Source: Lactarius indigo (taxonomy: Eukaryota > Basidiomycota > Agaricomycetes > Russulales > Russulaceae). From it: a stretch of 64,000 nt of DNA. Shown here piece after piece: positions 27,712 through 39,130 of the stretch; position 1 is the first letter of the stretch; each line of letters starts with the position of its first letter. The notes under the pieces were generated by a model. It made no database searches and was not told where the DNA came from. It saw only the letters and a program-made list of their open reading frames with translations. Position numbers and translations under genes: made by a program. The stretch covers positions 496,001 through 560,000 of the forward strand of contig JAFKAC010000030.1 in NCBI GenBank assembly GCA_025766275.1, given 5' to 3'.

Positions 27712-28725
27712 ATGTCCGACGCTCCCCGCTCTTCCCGCTCTCAGTCTCGCACATCTGAGCGATCCCAGCCCACCCCAAGTAAGCCCCAGCCTCCTCCCAT
27801 CAAGCCTCTGAATCGTGCTAAGTCCAAGTCAATGGGACCTCCGCTGGCCCCAAAAGCGACTGTGGAAGATGATGGCTTTGACTTTCTGTCAAGCGTTCCA
27901 TCTCCAGTCATTCCACTCCCTAAGGCGGTGGGTAACAAGGATGTACGCACCAAGGTATGGAATTACATCACTATATGCCTGATACATACTAACATTGTCC
28001 CCTACAGCCTGATGCGAAGAGGATGAAGGTCCAGGGTGCATCCCCACTCGACGACTTCATGGACCTCATCCCTGCATCTCAAAGGCTCGTGGGTCGCCCG
28101 CAGGGAGGTCCGGCGGGCTCCACAGCTAAGGGGAAACCCTCTGCTGCTGTCGTTGACTTATCCCTAGTGGACTCAACGTCTGCAGAGACACAGGTATGTC
28201 TAAGTGTGCTTTATATCATATTCACACATTACCTCTATTCTAGGATTCGGATATCATGGATCTTGATGGTGCAGATCCTGAACAACTGCCCAACGTTACT
28301 AAGACGTCTGATAGAAAGGCGGGCGTTCCGAAAGCACGGGTACGTATTTATACATCTATTACACACATCCCACAGATCCTATAATCATATGCATACAGCC
28401 CATCGCATCAGACAAGTTGCAGGACGTCCGCAGTGGGGTGACTCGCCCTGTAACTCGTAGTGCTGCGGAGCTCCCCACAAAGCCGTCTGCGTCTCCCGGG
28501 ACATCCACTCCCACTGGCACCATGCATCCGATGGGTATCGCCATCCCCGCCACCACAAAGCCCCAAGACCTTGGCGAATTGGATGCCAGGACAGCTGCGC
28601 TCAAGATTCGGCTTGCACAACTGTGGGAAACAGTCACCAAGCTTAGGGCTAATTTGAAAGACATAAATGATGAGCTTCACAAGGTAGTTCTTGAGATTGA
28701 ACAGACTGTGGCCGCCCTCGGGTGA
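27712..28725 (+). CDS. Host hypothetical protein with C-terminal coiled coil
   Basis: Four exons with matching phase: 27712-27954, 28008-28193, 28244-28339, 28399-28725. Introns are 53, 50 and 59 nt, with GTATGG, GTATGT and GTACGT donors; the first has a TACTAAC branch site. 283 aa. N-terminus is Ser/Arg/Pro-rich and disordered, with a basic KPLNRAKSKS. The end (LKIRLAQLWETVTKLRANLKDIND) is a predicted coiled coil. No domain recognised. It lies head to head with the 13410 gene once CopA1 is removed; both end in coiled coils, which may hint at partnership but proves nothing. Confidence 0.72.
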
Positions 28726-29332
28726 TCCACACTATTGCATAGCCCATGTAATGTGTCATATGTAGCTGTCGATCATATGGAACATATAGCGGATATAGTT
28801 GGTCGTATTTCCGCTTCTCCCGATTCTTGTACCATGTTATATGTAAATGTCAATTGAATGGGCTGTATGGCGGATATACAAAGCCGGACATCCGCTTCGC
28901 CCGATACAAGTACTACGACCATTATATCATCACATATGTCCACTCTCATATCAAATCCTCAAGTGCTCTTTTCTGCCCCATCTGTTGTCTCCACATGTCC
29001 ATACATGTTTCACATATGTCTCATCTTCAGGTGCAGAGGTCCACTATTAGAACACTGTAATACCAAGTCATGCCATGGCTATTACACGTCGGGACATCCT
29101 CTTGCACAATATGAGACCCCACATTGCTCAAACAGTTTCTTTGTATTGGTGCTTGATGTTGGACCATTCCCGACCATCATCCGATTCTCTATTGTATCAC
29201 AGGAACATATTTAATGACTGGCCATCACAATAAGATGCTCATATCCATCCACTTAAGCGTCACACCTAGTACATTTGTCCATCCTCTCAATCACCATACC
29301 TTGTCCATCTATCCATCCTCATCTCATCCATT
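28726..29332. other. Intergenic, no gene seen
   Basis: AT-rich spacer with repeated short ATATG/CATATG words and no coding frame or RNA gene I can support. Confidence 0.5.
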
Positions 29333-31423
29333 ATGCAGAATGAATACCTCAATGATTCTGATGGTAGCGGAGATCCCTCAAGCTTACAGAGCTATGGGGA
29401 GCAATCTGTGAACACAGGATTCTCTATTACCCCTCGAGATGGAGACATTCTACTAGAATATCTCGATAAGTTCCAAGAGGCTGATACTCATGATCACACT
29501 AGGATTGTTGAGAAGGCTATGGGAGAGCTGTATCATCTCCGCCCCGCTAATACACCCTTTGACAAGAAGGATGCAAGAAAGGCATGTTTCACTATGAATA
29601 TCGGACCATCCTTCTCATTTCCCATCCCAGAAAATCCACAAGTGGTTTTATAACCACTATGTCCGCCCCAAGTGTCAATACATCAAGTTTACTCGTAAAT
29701 GGTCCACCAGGAACGCATTCTATCACCTGAACCGTGATGAGGTCTTAAGGCTTGCAAAGGAGACCTCTGGGACAGAACCGGGAAGTCCTGCATTCATAGG
29801 GGCCCTTCAGGATGCAACCACTGCTCTATGGAATGAACTGTCTATTGAGGATCAAGAGGAGTATCAAGAGTCTGCTAGGGAGTGGTCAGAGAAGACACCA
29901 CCAAAGAACATTCAATCAAGGTATGGACATATCCAAATCACCTGTTGATTGATTCCTCATATACCTCCTATGTAGGATGGCATCCTCTCTGCGTGAGCAG
30001 ATCATCCAGGACTTCCAAAGTCAGCTTTATAAGACATGTGGAATCCGCTCCATTGTCCTAACCGCATATGAGGGTGAAGACAACGACCTCAAGATAGGCT
30101 TGTAAGTAATCAAATACATATCCCTTGGTCATGTCTGCTGAGCGTCGGTTCATCCGATCTTAGCAATGATGTCAACAGTATATTGCAGGATGGAAAGGAC
30201 TTTCGGAAATTCTGTCCAGACTGGAAGAGTGCTGCCCTCTGGCAGCAATGGGCTCAATTTGGGATGCAGTGTTTGCCAAAGGTATGTTATGCCCATCATC
30301 TTGTCTCAAGTGATTACATCTAATAAATGTATGCCTCAGATACTGTGAAGGAACGTCCGAAAAGGGACCTCTCAAAGACCATCACCACCCCAATCCCCCT
30401 TGTGTTCAATGCAGATGGATTCCCAGAGCTCCCAACAGTTGTTTCCCATGATGGATATAAAGCTAAGGTCGTTCAAACATTGCTGAGGGACTATTGCACT
30501 GCACATATCCGTGAGTCATTCTTCAATTCATGTGCTGCAGTATGTCACATATGTGAATAAGGATATGTCACTGGAATCGAGAACCAGACCATTCCATGGG
30601 GTTCATTGTCAAGTGATCCATCTGCCTGGATAGATGAGGAATGTATTCCATATGATTTTGAGTGGAAGGACCCATCCAAGATCCGGATTGATGAGGTCTT
30701 TCGCCTTCTAGACCATTGGAGGGATAGGCAAGACCAAGGTATTGATCCCCTGATGTGGGTTCCAACATGCCCACTCTTCAATGATACAAAGCAGCCTACA
30801 ATACATAAGCGGAACATCCGATGTGCTCGACCCAAGCAATCAGATGGATCTGACGAAGAGTCCTTTGACCTTCACTATAATGAGGACTCTAATCCTCAGG
30901 GTGACAAGACTGATGACTCTTTGGATGAATCATCTGTCCAAGATGAGCCATCTGACCATTCATGGGCTGCGGAATCTCCTCCACTTCATGGGTCTCAGGA
31001 AGAAACTGATCCTGGTGAGTATGGCTGCTATCATGGTGTTTTTCATTTATTCATGATATATGTTTAGGGAATGACGGAACACCTGACTCTCCAGGATATA
31101 AATCTTCAAATATCAATAGATCATCATCATCAGGTTTGTACCTCGTCCATATCACATCACAGCTACCCAGATATACTAGCATCCCAACTTTCAGATATAG
31201 CAGGTCCATCAGATACACACCATGTGCAGGAAATGAAGGAACTCAATACTAGCCCACTTATAGAGAAAAGGAAACGATTTATCAAGGTGTCAGAGAAGAT
31301 CAAGTGAGTACTTTCAATGCAATAGTTTCCCAGCCATTAATCCCGCTTTTCTAATCATTCTCCAGGAATATGGACACTGGCAGGGGTGCAGCAAAAGTTC
31401 ATCCTAGCTATCTAGCCAGGTAG
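29333..31423 (+). CDS. Host hypothetical protein, nine exons, one GC-AG intron
   Basis: Exons: 29333-29581, 29631-29920, 29976-30101, 30164-30281 (or 30285), 30340-30510, 30562-31014, 31068-31133, 31201-31303, 31366-31423. The first intron starts GCATGT and must be removed, since reading through meets a stop at 29651. The fourth intron gives the wrong phase with its GTATGT donor at 30282; the weaker GTTATG donor at 30286 restores it, otherwise a base has been lost. About 545 aa. Mid-protein WGSLSSDPSAWIDEE and VFRLLDHWRDRQDQG look conserved-type, but I cannot name the family. The C-terminus is acidic, then basic (EKRKRFIKVSEKIK). Confidence 0.65.
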
Positions 31424-32870
31424 TCTATATGTACATTTCCATACTGGAATATCTGCACATGCTTTCCACTTACTACTTAATATTCTCCTGTACTAATCTA
31501 TCATTTGTTGACCAGTTGTATGTGCATATGAGCTTCAGGATATCCGCACTTCCACAACCATATTCAAGTCCTGTAAATACCTGCAATGTCTATAGAGATC
31601 TTACGGGGTTAAACCACCAATTGAAAGATTGTGGACCCATTTATATCTCTACACATCCAATTAGGAAGTCCTGTCGTATATCCTTATGAGGTCCCTATCC
31701 TGTATTCACCTTATTTACTCCCCTGTATTTCCTTTCACCGACACCCACTAGCCTGCATTTGCATGTATTCATAAGCGGGAACTTCGCTCTAGCTCACTGT
31801 GCCTTGACTCTGTCTGTTGTCTCTGACACTTATAAGCAGTCACCACATACTTGTGATCAAATATTCCGTTCTGCTCATTTTATTGAATATAGATGACCTC
31901 TGGATACTCCACATAGACTAGTAGCCTCTATGACCTCAATGCATTTCCATTGTATTTATGAAGTCCATTGGAGATCCCCGACTATTTCCGACCCACCTAT
32001 CGTCAGTTACACTATCAATTATCAGAGATGTCATGATTGGTATATTCTTATTAGATAACCTCTGAATAGACTACATAGTAGCCTGTATGATCTCTGTTCA
32101 TTTATATTTTGCTTATGATGACCCTCAGAGATCCCCGACTATCTCCGACCCACCTGTTGTCAATTAGACTATCAATTATAGCGGGTGTCCCGATTGGTAT
32201 ATTATTATTAGATATTCTCCCTAATATGCATAGACTATCAATTGACAGTCACCTGTGATCAGACACTCCTTATATATTCTGTTTCACTTGTATTCATTTG
32301 ATGTGCTTGCACATATCTGAGTGGATGGTCTTATATGCCTGAGTCTTGCTCCTATGATTGATTACACATCACCTTTGGATACTACACATATAATAGCCAC
32401 CTCTAAGCCTTTCTATTCTGTGTTCGAGTAACTCATCAATCCCCAACTATTCCCGACTATCTCCGACCCAGCCGACGTCGGTTGGAGTATCAATTATGGC
32501 GGAATCTCTGCCGTCAGCCGGCGCCGGCTGAGTATGAACTATTAAAGAATCTCACCGTCGGTTGGGGGTATCAATTACATAAGCCACCGCTGATCATTAT
32601 GTGCGGCACGCTGGGGAAACCGGGGAACGTGAGGGGGAACGTTAAAAAGTCGAAATGTGCAAAGAGCCCTAAGGGCGCTAAGGACAGTCAGGACGAAAAT
32701 GGAAAACATTCGAAACATCCTAAGGATGCTAAGTGCTAAGCATGCTATCGTAAGCAAAGGCTTGGGTGCACATATCTTAGAGGTCCCGTGGTGGTGACCC
32801 CCCGGTGACGTGACCGCCCGTCACCAGTGCCATCACCAGGCCCAGCGACCGACCGGATGTACACTCTATA
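31424..32870. repeat. Gene-free AT-rich region with a diverged tandem repeat of about 157 bp
   Basis: Two copies in tandem (about 31893-32056 and 32057-32213) share GAGATCCCCGACTAT, CCGACCCACCT, ACTATCAATTAT and GATTGGTATATT. GAGATCCCCG recurs 157 bp apart (31971, 32128). A third, partial copy lies at about 32360-32500 and ends near a 16-bp perfect palindrome (32515-32530). No gene seen; the small frame at 32482-32739 lacks an ATG. Confidence 0.65.
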
Positions 32871-32892
32871 TAAATGGATAAGACAAAACAGG

Positions 32893-35838
32893 CTATACTA
32901 CACTTGTCAAAAGTCTGGGTAAATGTTCCTTGTGTACCCTGAGTTTGTCAATCATTTCTATATCGTGCACCTTCCTCATGATGCCATGTGGTTCCACCCC
33001 CGCAGCCCATCTTATCTCACCAGAGTTGTTAAGATTGGCTGGGTATTGTGCTTGACCGTCCAGACCAACCCACTCAAAGTCAATGAGCAGAGCCCGATCG
33101 CGTCCGTTCATTGTGTTGATGATAATGTTGAGACGACGTAGGTCTCCGAATACAAGGCCGGCGTCATGGAGTACCCTCACCGCCAATTTGACATCGTCCA
33201 AAATGGCCGAAGGCAGGTCGACGTTCTTGAAACAATAATATGCGTCCTGGCTGGCGATGAACTTCATGATGACCATGGTGACCCTGCCTTGAATACTTTT
33301 GCAAAAGAAAAGCTCGGGTGCATAATGGGCTCCAGCAACAAGTCTATGGGCATCGCTGTGGTATCATTTGCAGAATTTGATGATGACCTCTTCGTTATGG
33401 TAAGTAGCACGGAACAATGACCGTTGGTAGTCATCCGACTCTCGTCCCTCATATGTGAACCGGGAGCTGAAGGTAAGACTTGGCTGTGGCATCTTATTGG
33501 CGATGTATGTAGGGTTGGGGAAAAGTCGAGACAACTGAGGAGTATCTTTCAGCTCGAGATTTTGGTAAAATCGTTTCAAGTTGTGGAATGCCTCGGCAAC
33601 AGTGGCAAATAACCAGGCCCTGCGAATTATCAACCCCTGGGTGTAGGGATTCCTGCCTAGATAGATGTATCCTGTAAACGATTCAACGGTAAAGACATCA
33701 GCCAGGATTGCACCACCAATGCTTATGTATGGGCCCACGACTGATACAGTGATGCAGGGGCAACAGGACGCGTTCCTTATTTCCTTGTACTGTACAAGAC
33801 TAGTATCAGTAAGGTATCACAGCCAAAATTGTGGAACACAAACCTCCTCTAGGGCGAGATGCTTGCACAACCCCAGAGCATTCTGGACTCCACAATCTCC
33901 GCCGATCCCAAACTCATTCTTGAACTCAACATGGCAGATGACAGCTTCCTGTTCCCCATAAGTCGCATCCATAATAGTTTCGGTGGCGATGGCATCTGGT
34001 TCAAAGTCCTTCCCAGACCTAGGGTTTGCAGTAAGGGGTATATCCAGGAGTTTCTCCAGGAGAGGGATAACTGCCTTGCAACGCCCACTCTCAGTCTCAT
34101 AGATATTTGTCACTGCAATGAACAGTTTAGCTGTATCATCCACTTGTTTTTCTTCAACCCGATCGGCCATCCTTCAGGAATCCTCCAACGTATCTTTGAG
34201 TTTAGCAAAGGTGTAATGTCGTCACGATGTTAGCTCGACTGAGCTCGAGACGGCGATAACAACTTAGCGATAACTCCTTGGCTTGGCTTGAAGATATGAA
34301 GGTCCAAGTCCCTGCCCTGGTGAATACACGAAGGTACACTGGCAGACTTCTTGCTATTTGTAGTCACGAGCGAAGTCGGACACCCTAAGAGGCGAAAGCA
34401 GAGAGAATGAGAGAGAAGAGAAGTGACAATTCAAGAAGACCAAGATGGCATATCTTGGTCTTCGCGAGACAGTTTAAATACATATCGAGTAGGCTTACAA
34501 GCACCGCTATGAGTCACAGTAAAGTAGCGTCCAACGTATCGCAGAAACATCTCGAACCCTAATACTACTAGTACCTGTACTAGTGGCGTCGGTCATCAGT
34601 CAGCTATTGTGCCCTATCGCCTATCGTACTACCGTATCGCCGTAAGTGAGTCCGCAACTAATCTACCTTACTGCCGTAGTTGCAACCGGTACAGTAAGGG
34701 TTCGAATCCGTACTACCACTTGTGACCGAAACATAACAAAAGGCTTTGTGATAGATGGTAATAGGAGGGCCCCTTCTGCCAGCTGGATGCCCATTGTAAA
34801 TGGGGCGTTTAGCCTGTTCAGTCTTAAACACCTTGGCGCTCTTTGAGACGCTTGATGGAGGACGGGCGTCAATTGCATTCTTAATGGCCTTCCTGTGCGC
34901 TACAATGAATCAGCACGGGACATGGGATTAGGGACTCTGGGAATGCACCACGTTCCTCTTTTCCAACTGTTTCCGATTGGCGACTTCCGGTCAATGTAAT
35001 GGCTATGACCTGTATGAGAACGCAATCAACGGCAGTAGAGATATTTGACGTACCGGGCAGTTGTACAAGTAGGGTCTGACCGTCTGAGAGTCCAAGGTTC
35101 ACCACCTGCTCGTGCGAGCGAAGCTTTTCAATGGCATCCTTATCATCAAAGTTGATCTTCCTGAGTATCTCTGCCAAGCTGTTGGAATTTGAGTGGTTGA
35201 TCATCATAGGGCCCTTCGTCTTCCACACAGTGAGATCGGAGGGGTCGACATGGATGCGGGAGAGGGCTTCCGGTTTCTTCTCCTTGACCTTCTCCATCAA
35301 GTCCCCAATGTCCTCTCTGCTGGAAGTCCTAAACGAGAAACAGTTTCCTATAGCTTGGAACATGTGGTCGACGAGAAGAAGCCAGATTTTCGTGATGACT
35401 GCTTCCGAGTCGTCGTCACCGACAATTGTGATAACTTTGGGGTCTAATAGTACACCTTTGTCAAAAAGGTTTCAGGAGGCAGTAGAGTGACATACCAGGG
35501 AGTTGTACGAGAAGGGTCTGATCACGTGAGAGTCCAAGATTCGCCACCCGCTTGAGTTCGCTAAGCTTCTCAATGGCATCCTTGTTATTGACGTTGATGC
35601 TGCCGAGTATCTCCGCCAAGCGTTCGAAATTTGATTCATTGATAACCATTTCACCCTTCGTCTTCCACACGGTGAGATCAGAGGGGTCGACATGAGTGCG
35701 GGAGAGGGCTTCCGGTTTCTCCTTCTTGACCTTCGTCTTCAAGGTGTTTATATTATCGTCATCAGAGGTAGAGTCAACATCGAAACGGTTTCCCATAGCC
35801 TGGAACTTGTGATTGACAAGAAGAAGCCAGATTTTCAT
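32893..35838 (-). pseudogene. Crinkler-type gene with two N-terminal domains and a kinase domain, broken
   Basis: Start ATG 35838 (MKIWLLLVNHKF). Exons: 35838-35496, 35443-35054, 34899 onward, then from 33789. Exons 1 and 2 each encode a Crinkler-like ubiquitin-fold header (HVDPSDLTVWKTKG, then LLVQLPG), i.e. a tandem duplication. A linker leads to a C-terminal kinase-like domain with GLVFGDLRRLN (catalytic loop) and LLIDFEWVG (DFG position). In fungi such proteins are nuclear, effector-like or conflict proteins; function here is unknown. Breaks: solo LTR at 34212-34738, TGA at 34174-34176, TGA at 33364-33366. Both stops sit where Arg is expected and fit CGA to TGA. The third intron (35053-34900, 154 nt) is long but keeps phase. 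Confidence 0.75.
34212..34738 (-). mobile_element. Solo LTR of the ChrB0 family
   Basis: 527 bp with TG...CA ends, related along its length to 11186-11713. AAAGG is duplicated at 34207-34211 and 34739-34743. TATTTAAA at 34480 and ATCTTGGTCTT at 34446 keep the 34-base spacing. No internal element, so it arose by LTR-LTR recombination. It lies within an exon of the Crinkler-type gene. Confidence 0.93.
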
Positions 35839-35974
35839 GATGAATGACGGTTGGTGGTGGACAAGGATGGTACTGTAACTTATAAGTAAAGAAGCCGGAG
35901 GAGTTGAGTCGCGGGTGAAGCGGCCCATTCCAATCGGCGCGTGGGAAGTCTGTGATTAGTCAATCGCTGATATC

Positions 35975-36926
35975 GACGCTCGCGCGGCGCGCCTTCGTTG
36001 ACAGTTTGGACGAAGATCACGAACTGGAGCGCTTCTTTTTAGGCTTGCCTGGTTTCCGAAGCTCCAAATTCGTCGATGATCGATGATCCTCTGCCCAGTC
36101 TCACTCGAGAGCAAAAGGGCAAGCTTTCGGCGACATTAAAGGGGTTGTTGGACATCAATTTCTCATCCGATTTGCTACCTGAGCCTGTCAAAGACCGGAG
36201 GGCCATCGTCTGCGCGAAAGTTTTCGATCTGGGACACATTCCAGTTGTTAGTGTCTTCGACGAGATTTTATTCAGATGCCAATATAGTGGCCCGATGTCC
36301 GCCGAAATGATGCAGATTATGAGCGGATGGGGCAATAATACTAATCTGGTAGCTATGGTCTGCATGATTATCGCAAGAGCGCAAAAGCGCGATGACTCTT
36401 GGTTTACTCTCGCCCCTAATGAACTTGGTGTCCAAGAATCTGTCCTCCGAGACTACGCCTCACATGGTGATACCCTGTCCCTTGCCGCCTCGTCCACACT
36501 TGCCCAAGTTCATCAGTTCATGCTGTAGAAAGTCTCACGGTGGTATCACCGCTTGATAACTTCTACCGTGATTCCGCTTATCAGACAGAGATCGAAAGCG
36601 TCCCCCATGTCGCCCCACCCGCTGCTGTTTCCCTCCAACACAATCGAGACCCCCTGACGCCATCTGATACACCAAACCTACCATATTATGCTTCTCTTAA
36701 TCCAGTTCTCGACAGTATACCTCCTGCAGGTGCGCTGCTGTCTTCACACTCGCCCATTACTCCATTACTTGATCCAACCGCCGCACCTTCTCTGTCGCTA
36801 CCGAGGACGATGGTAGTCCGAAGTCTATTTTGCGCAAGGAAATGGACACTCTTGACCTCCCTCTGTGAATCAGGGACCGACCCAATCGCTATGTCCACCT
36901 TAGATCCTCACGACCCTCGTCATTGA
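35975..36926 (+). pseudogene. DUF6535-family pseudogene fragment
   Basis: Plus-strand remains of the middle and C-terminal regions of the family seen intact at 38480-54166: LDEDHELERFF, then KLSATLKGLLDINFSSDLLPEP, then the Pro/Ser-rich tail. No membrane-segment half. The frame breaks at 36072-36085, where CGATGAT is present twice in tandem. There is also a deletion after GDTLSLA near 36485. The 7-bp duplication sits at the exact codon where the copy at 56828-59505 holds a 275-bp insertion. Confidence 0.8.
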
Positions 36927-38479
36927 CATCGGTTTCTGACTTGGACGTAGACATCACGGGCGGTTCCTTCATTGCGGGAACCAAACACCGAGTGTACAAC
37001 TCCACATCCTTCATATTGACAGTATGATATTCAAGTTGTTTTACGCGCCCTCCAATCTCTCGGACCTGCGTGTGCAATGGGGTACTGTATATATTCTTGT
37101 TGGGTTCTCGATATCACTACGCTGGTGCTATTCAATGTATTTCTCATCTCCTTATGTGGATTCTGTCCCATTACGCGGTACAAATACCTTGGCGAAAGAC
37201 GTGTTGACGAAATTGGCGAACCCAGAAAGTGAACTTTTCTCAGCTGCGCAATGTGTCGTTGCGTGGGTCATGACACTGCACATATCCTCCGAAACACGCA
37301 GACGACGCAAGTAGGAGGTACTGTCCCTGCTTCGTAAATGGCAAAGACTCGAATCCCCTGGAACCTAGTATCTGTTTATGCACTGACGTAGGTTGGGATT
37401 TGGGCAGCTGAGAAATCGGATATTCTATGCACGCATGATTACCTGGAGGCACACCCCACTTGCGCATCCGACGCGGATGACATCTTCGTTTTGCAAATTA
37501 TGCTACACCATTTCCTTTTGCGCATCAACCTCGGGCTGATGGGCCAATCAACCCCTCGCTTCCTCACAAGCATTTGTTCTGATATTAACCCATGATGCAT
37601 GATGCCCTAATCTCCGCGTTCTCTTTCGTCAATATCTATCAGATTCTCGCCGACCCTCAGGCACACATGCATCGGCTCGATCTCTCTGCACCACCTGATA
37701 ACGCGCCTCGCTCCCTGGGCGGAGAAAAGGTCACATCACTACAAGCTCGCGCATACCCGGTCGCTAGACCCCTCATCACGGCTGTGGTGCGCGACGCGAT
37801 CTCCGCACCTCTATCCAACCAGACCATCTTTGACTTGACCGGCTCCTCGAGGCTGACGCTGTCCTTCTGTACAAGCGCCGCACTTCGTGCTCCTCCAGAC
37901 GTTCTTAAGTGGCAGGCTGGGAGACCTGCGCGCCTGGCAGTAAGCGCGCTAACCGGGAATTCGGCACATGACCGCTATCCAAGCAGAGCACTGGCCCGGG
38001 TCATCGATCGATGCGTAAGCTTTCCATCCCGCGCCCTACCAAACTCATTTCATTTCGTTCTTCCAGGAGGACGACCCCACGTTGGTATTGTCGTAGACAA
38101 AAGCAATTTGTGCCGGCTTGTTAGCTACTGAACCTACGCAGACGTTGCACGCATATCCAGTCCGCCGGAGTGAGCCGCTGTTGGTCAGGCGCTTCACGGA
38201 GACCGTGGGGTAGTGGGTCTAGATCGTGGGTATTCTTGACGTCGTCGCTTTCACTTGGGGCCGTAGCGGGGCAGTCATGGCGGCGGCAGCACCGGCAGCG
38301 AAGCAGTCTGAGACTCCTCACTCACGCTCCCCATACATATTTCGCCATGGTATTTTACCGCTCAATAGAACAGGATACAGACATGAAGAGAAAGGTATTT
38401 GGGGTAGTGGTATGTCATCGAGAGCCGACAAAAATATATGCTTCATCACATACGCACATCTGAGAGTTTTGGAGGCTCA
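36927..38479. other. Intergenic, degenerate
   Basis: The only long frame is 37592-38131 (plus, 179 codons), low-complexity and without a recognised domain. Parts near 37730 resemble 55500-55600, so both may be remnants of one duplicated unit. Bases 38290-38479 resemble the downstream flanks of the other DUF6535 copies (about 56640-56825). Confidence 0.4.
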
Positions 38480-38681
38480 TTAGACGATATCGTACTGTCC
38501 ATGTGACGGATGTGGAGGACGATCTCCTGTATGCTCAGCATCTGGTTCCCACATTGAAGGACCCCTGATGGCTATGTCCGAGTCAATGACCGGTGACAGT
38601 GACGGGGGTTGTGGTGGAAGATCTAGGGCGGGCACAGTGCTTGCGTGGACTGTCCAATTTACCGAAACAAGAGGGTCCTCG
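38480..38681 (-). CDS. Last exon, distal part, of the DUF6535 gene split by CopB
   Basis: Continues the minus-strand frame that meets CopB at 51734. Removing CopB and one CCTCG copy joins the codons in phase and gives a C-terminus PHPSHGQYDIV with TAA at 38480-38482. The related ending PHPSHFPYDIV closes the copy at 55962. So the true end of the gene is 13 kb from the rest. Confidence 0.85.
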
Positions 38682-39061
38682 TGTTGAGATCCAGCGCGTC
38701 TACAGACTACGTACCCGCATTTCCGCTTTCTTTCCGCTGTCTGTCATTCTGTAGTTTCACTCTAAATTAGAGCATTCCGTACCTTAACTAACATCGCCCC
38801 TTAATTTTCGTCTCGTAGTTAAATACCCTCGCTCGCTCGCACCGTCCACCTCAGACATCGCTCGTACACGCGCGATACTGAGGTGAGAATACTTTACATT
38901 CGTTTACCTTTTCATAACGCTCACGCCTAGTAGTACTTTGTGATCTATCTAGGTGAATACATTGAGACATCGCTCGTACACGCGCGATACTGAGTACTTT
39001 GTGATCTATCTAGTTCGCCTCGCGCGTGTCCCGAGCTCCCGTGACTTTCCCATAACCTACA
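38682..39061 (+). repeat. CopB 5' LTR
   Basis: 380 bp, TGTTGAGATC...CCTACA. Contains two direct repeats: a unit starting GACATCGCTCGTACACG and another starting AGTACTTTGTGATC, each twice between about 38857 and 39015. Confidence 0.95.
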
Positions 39062-39073
39062 GGTTATGGGCCC
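39062..39073 (+). promoter_or_regulatory. CopB primer-binding site for initiator tRNA fragment
   Basis: GGTTATGGGCCC directly after the LTR, as in CopA1, although the two families share no LTR similarity. Confidence 0.8.
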
Positions 39074-39130
39074 TGCCGAGCGTCGCTAAAACCCCGCATT
39101 ATCTCCTATCGCCTATCGCTTCAAATCAGT

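Noticed and set aside
32482..32739. Small basic plus-strand frame of 85 codons
   Set aside because: No ATG, low complexity, inside the repeat region.
37592..38131. 179-codon plus-strand frame
   Set aside because: No domain, poor composition, and a partly duplicated degenerate counterpart near 55500; more likely decayed DNA than a gene.
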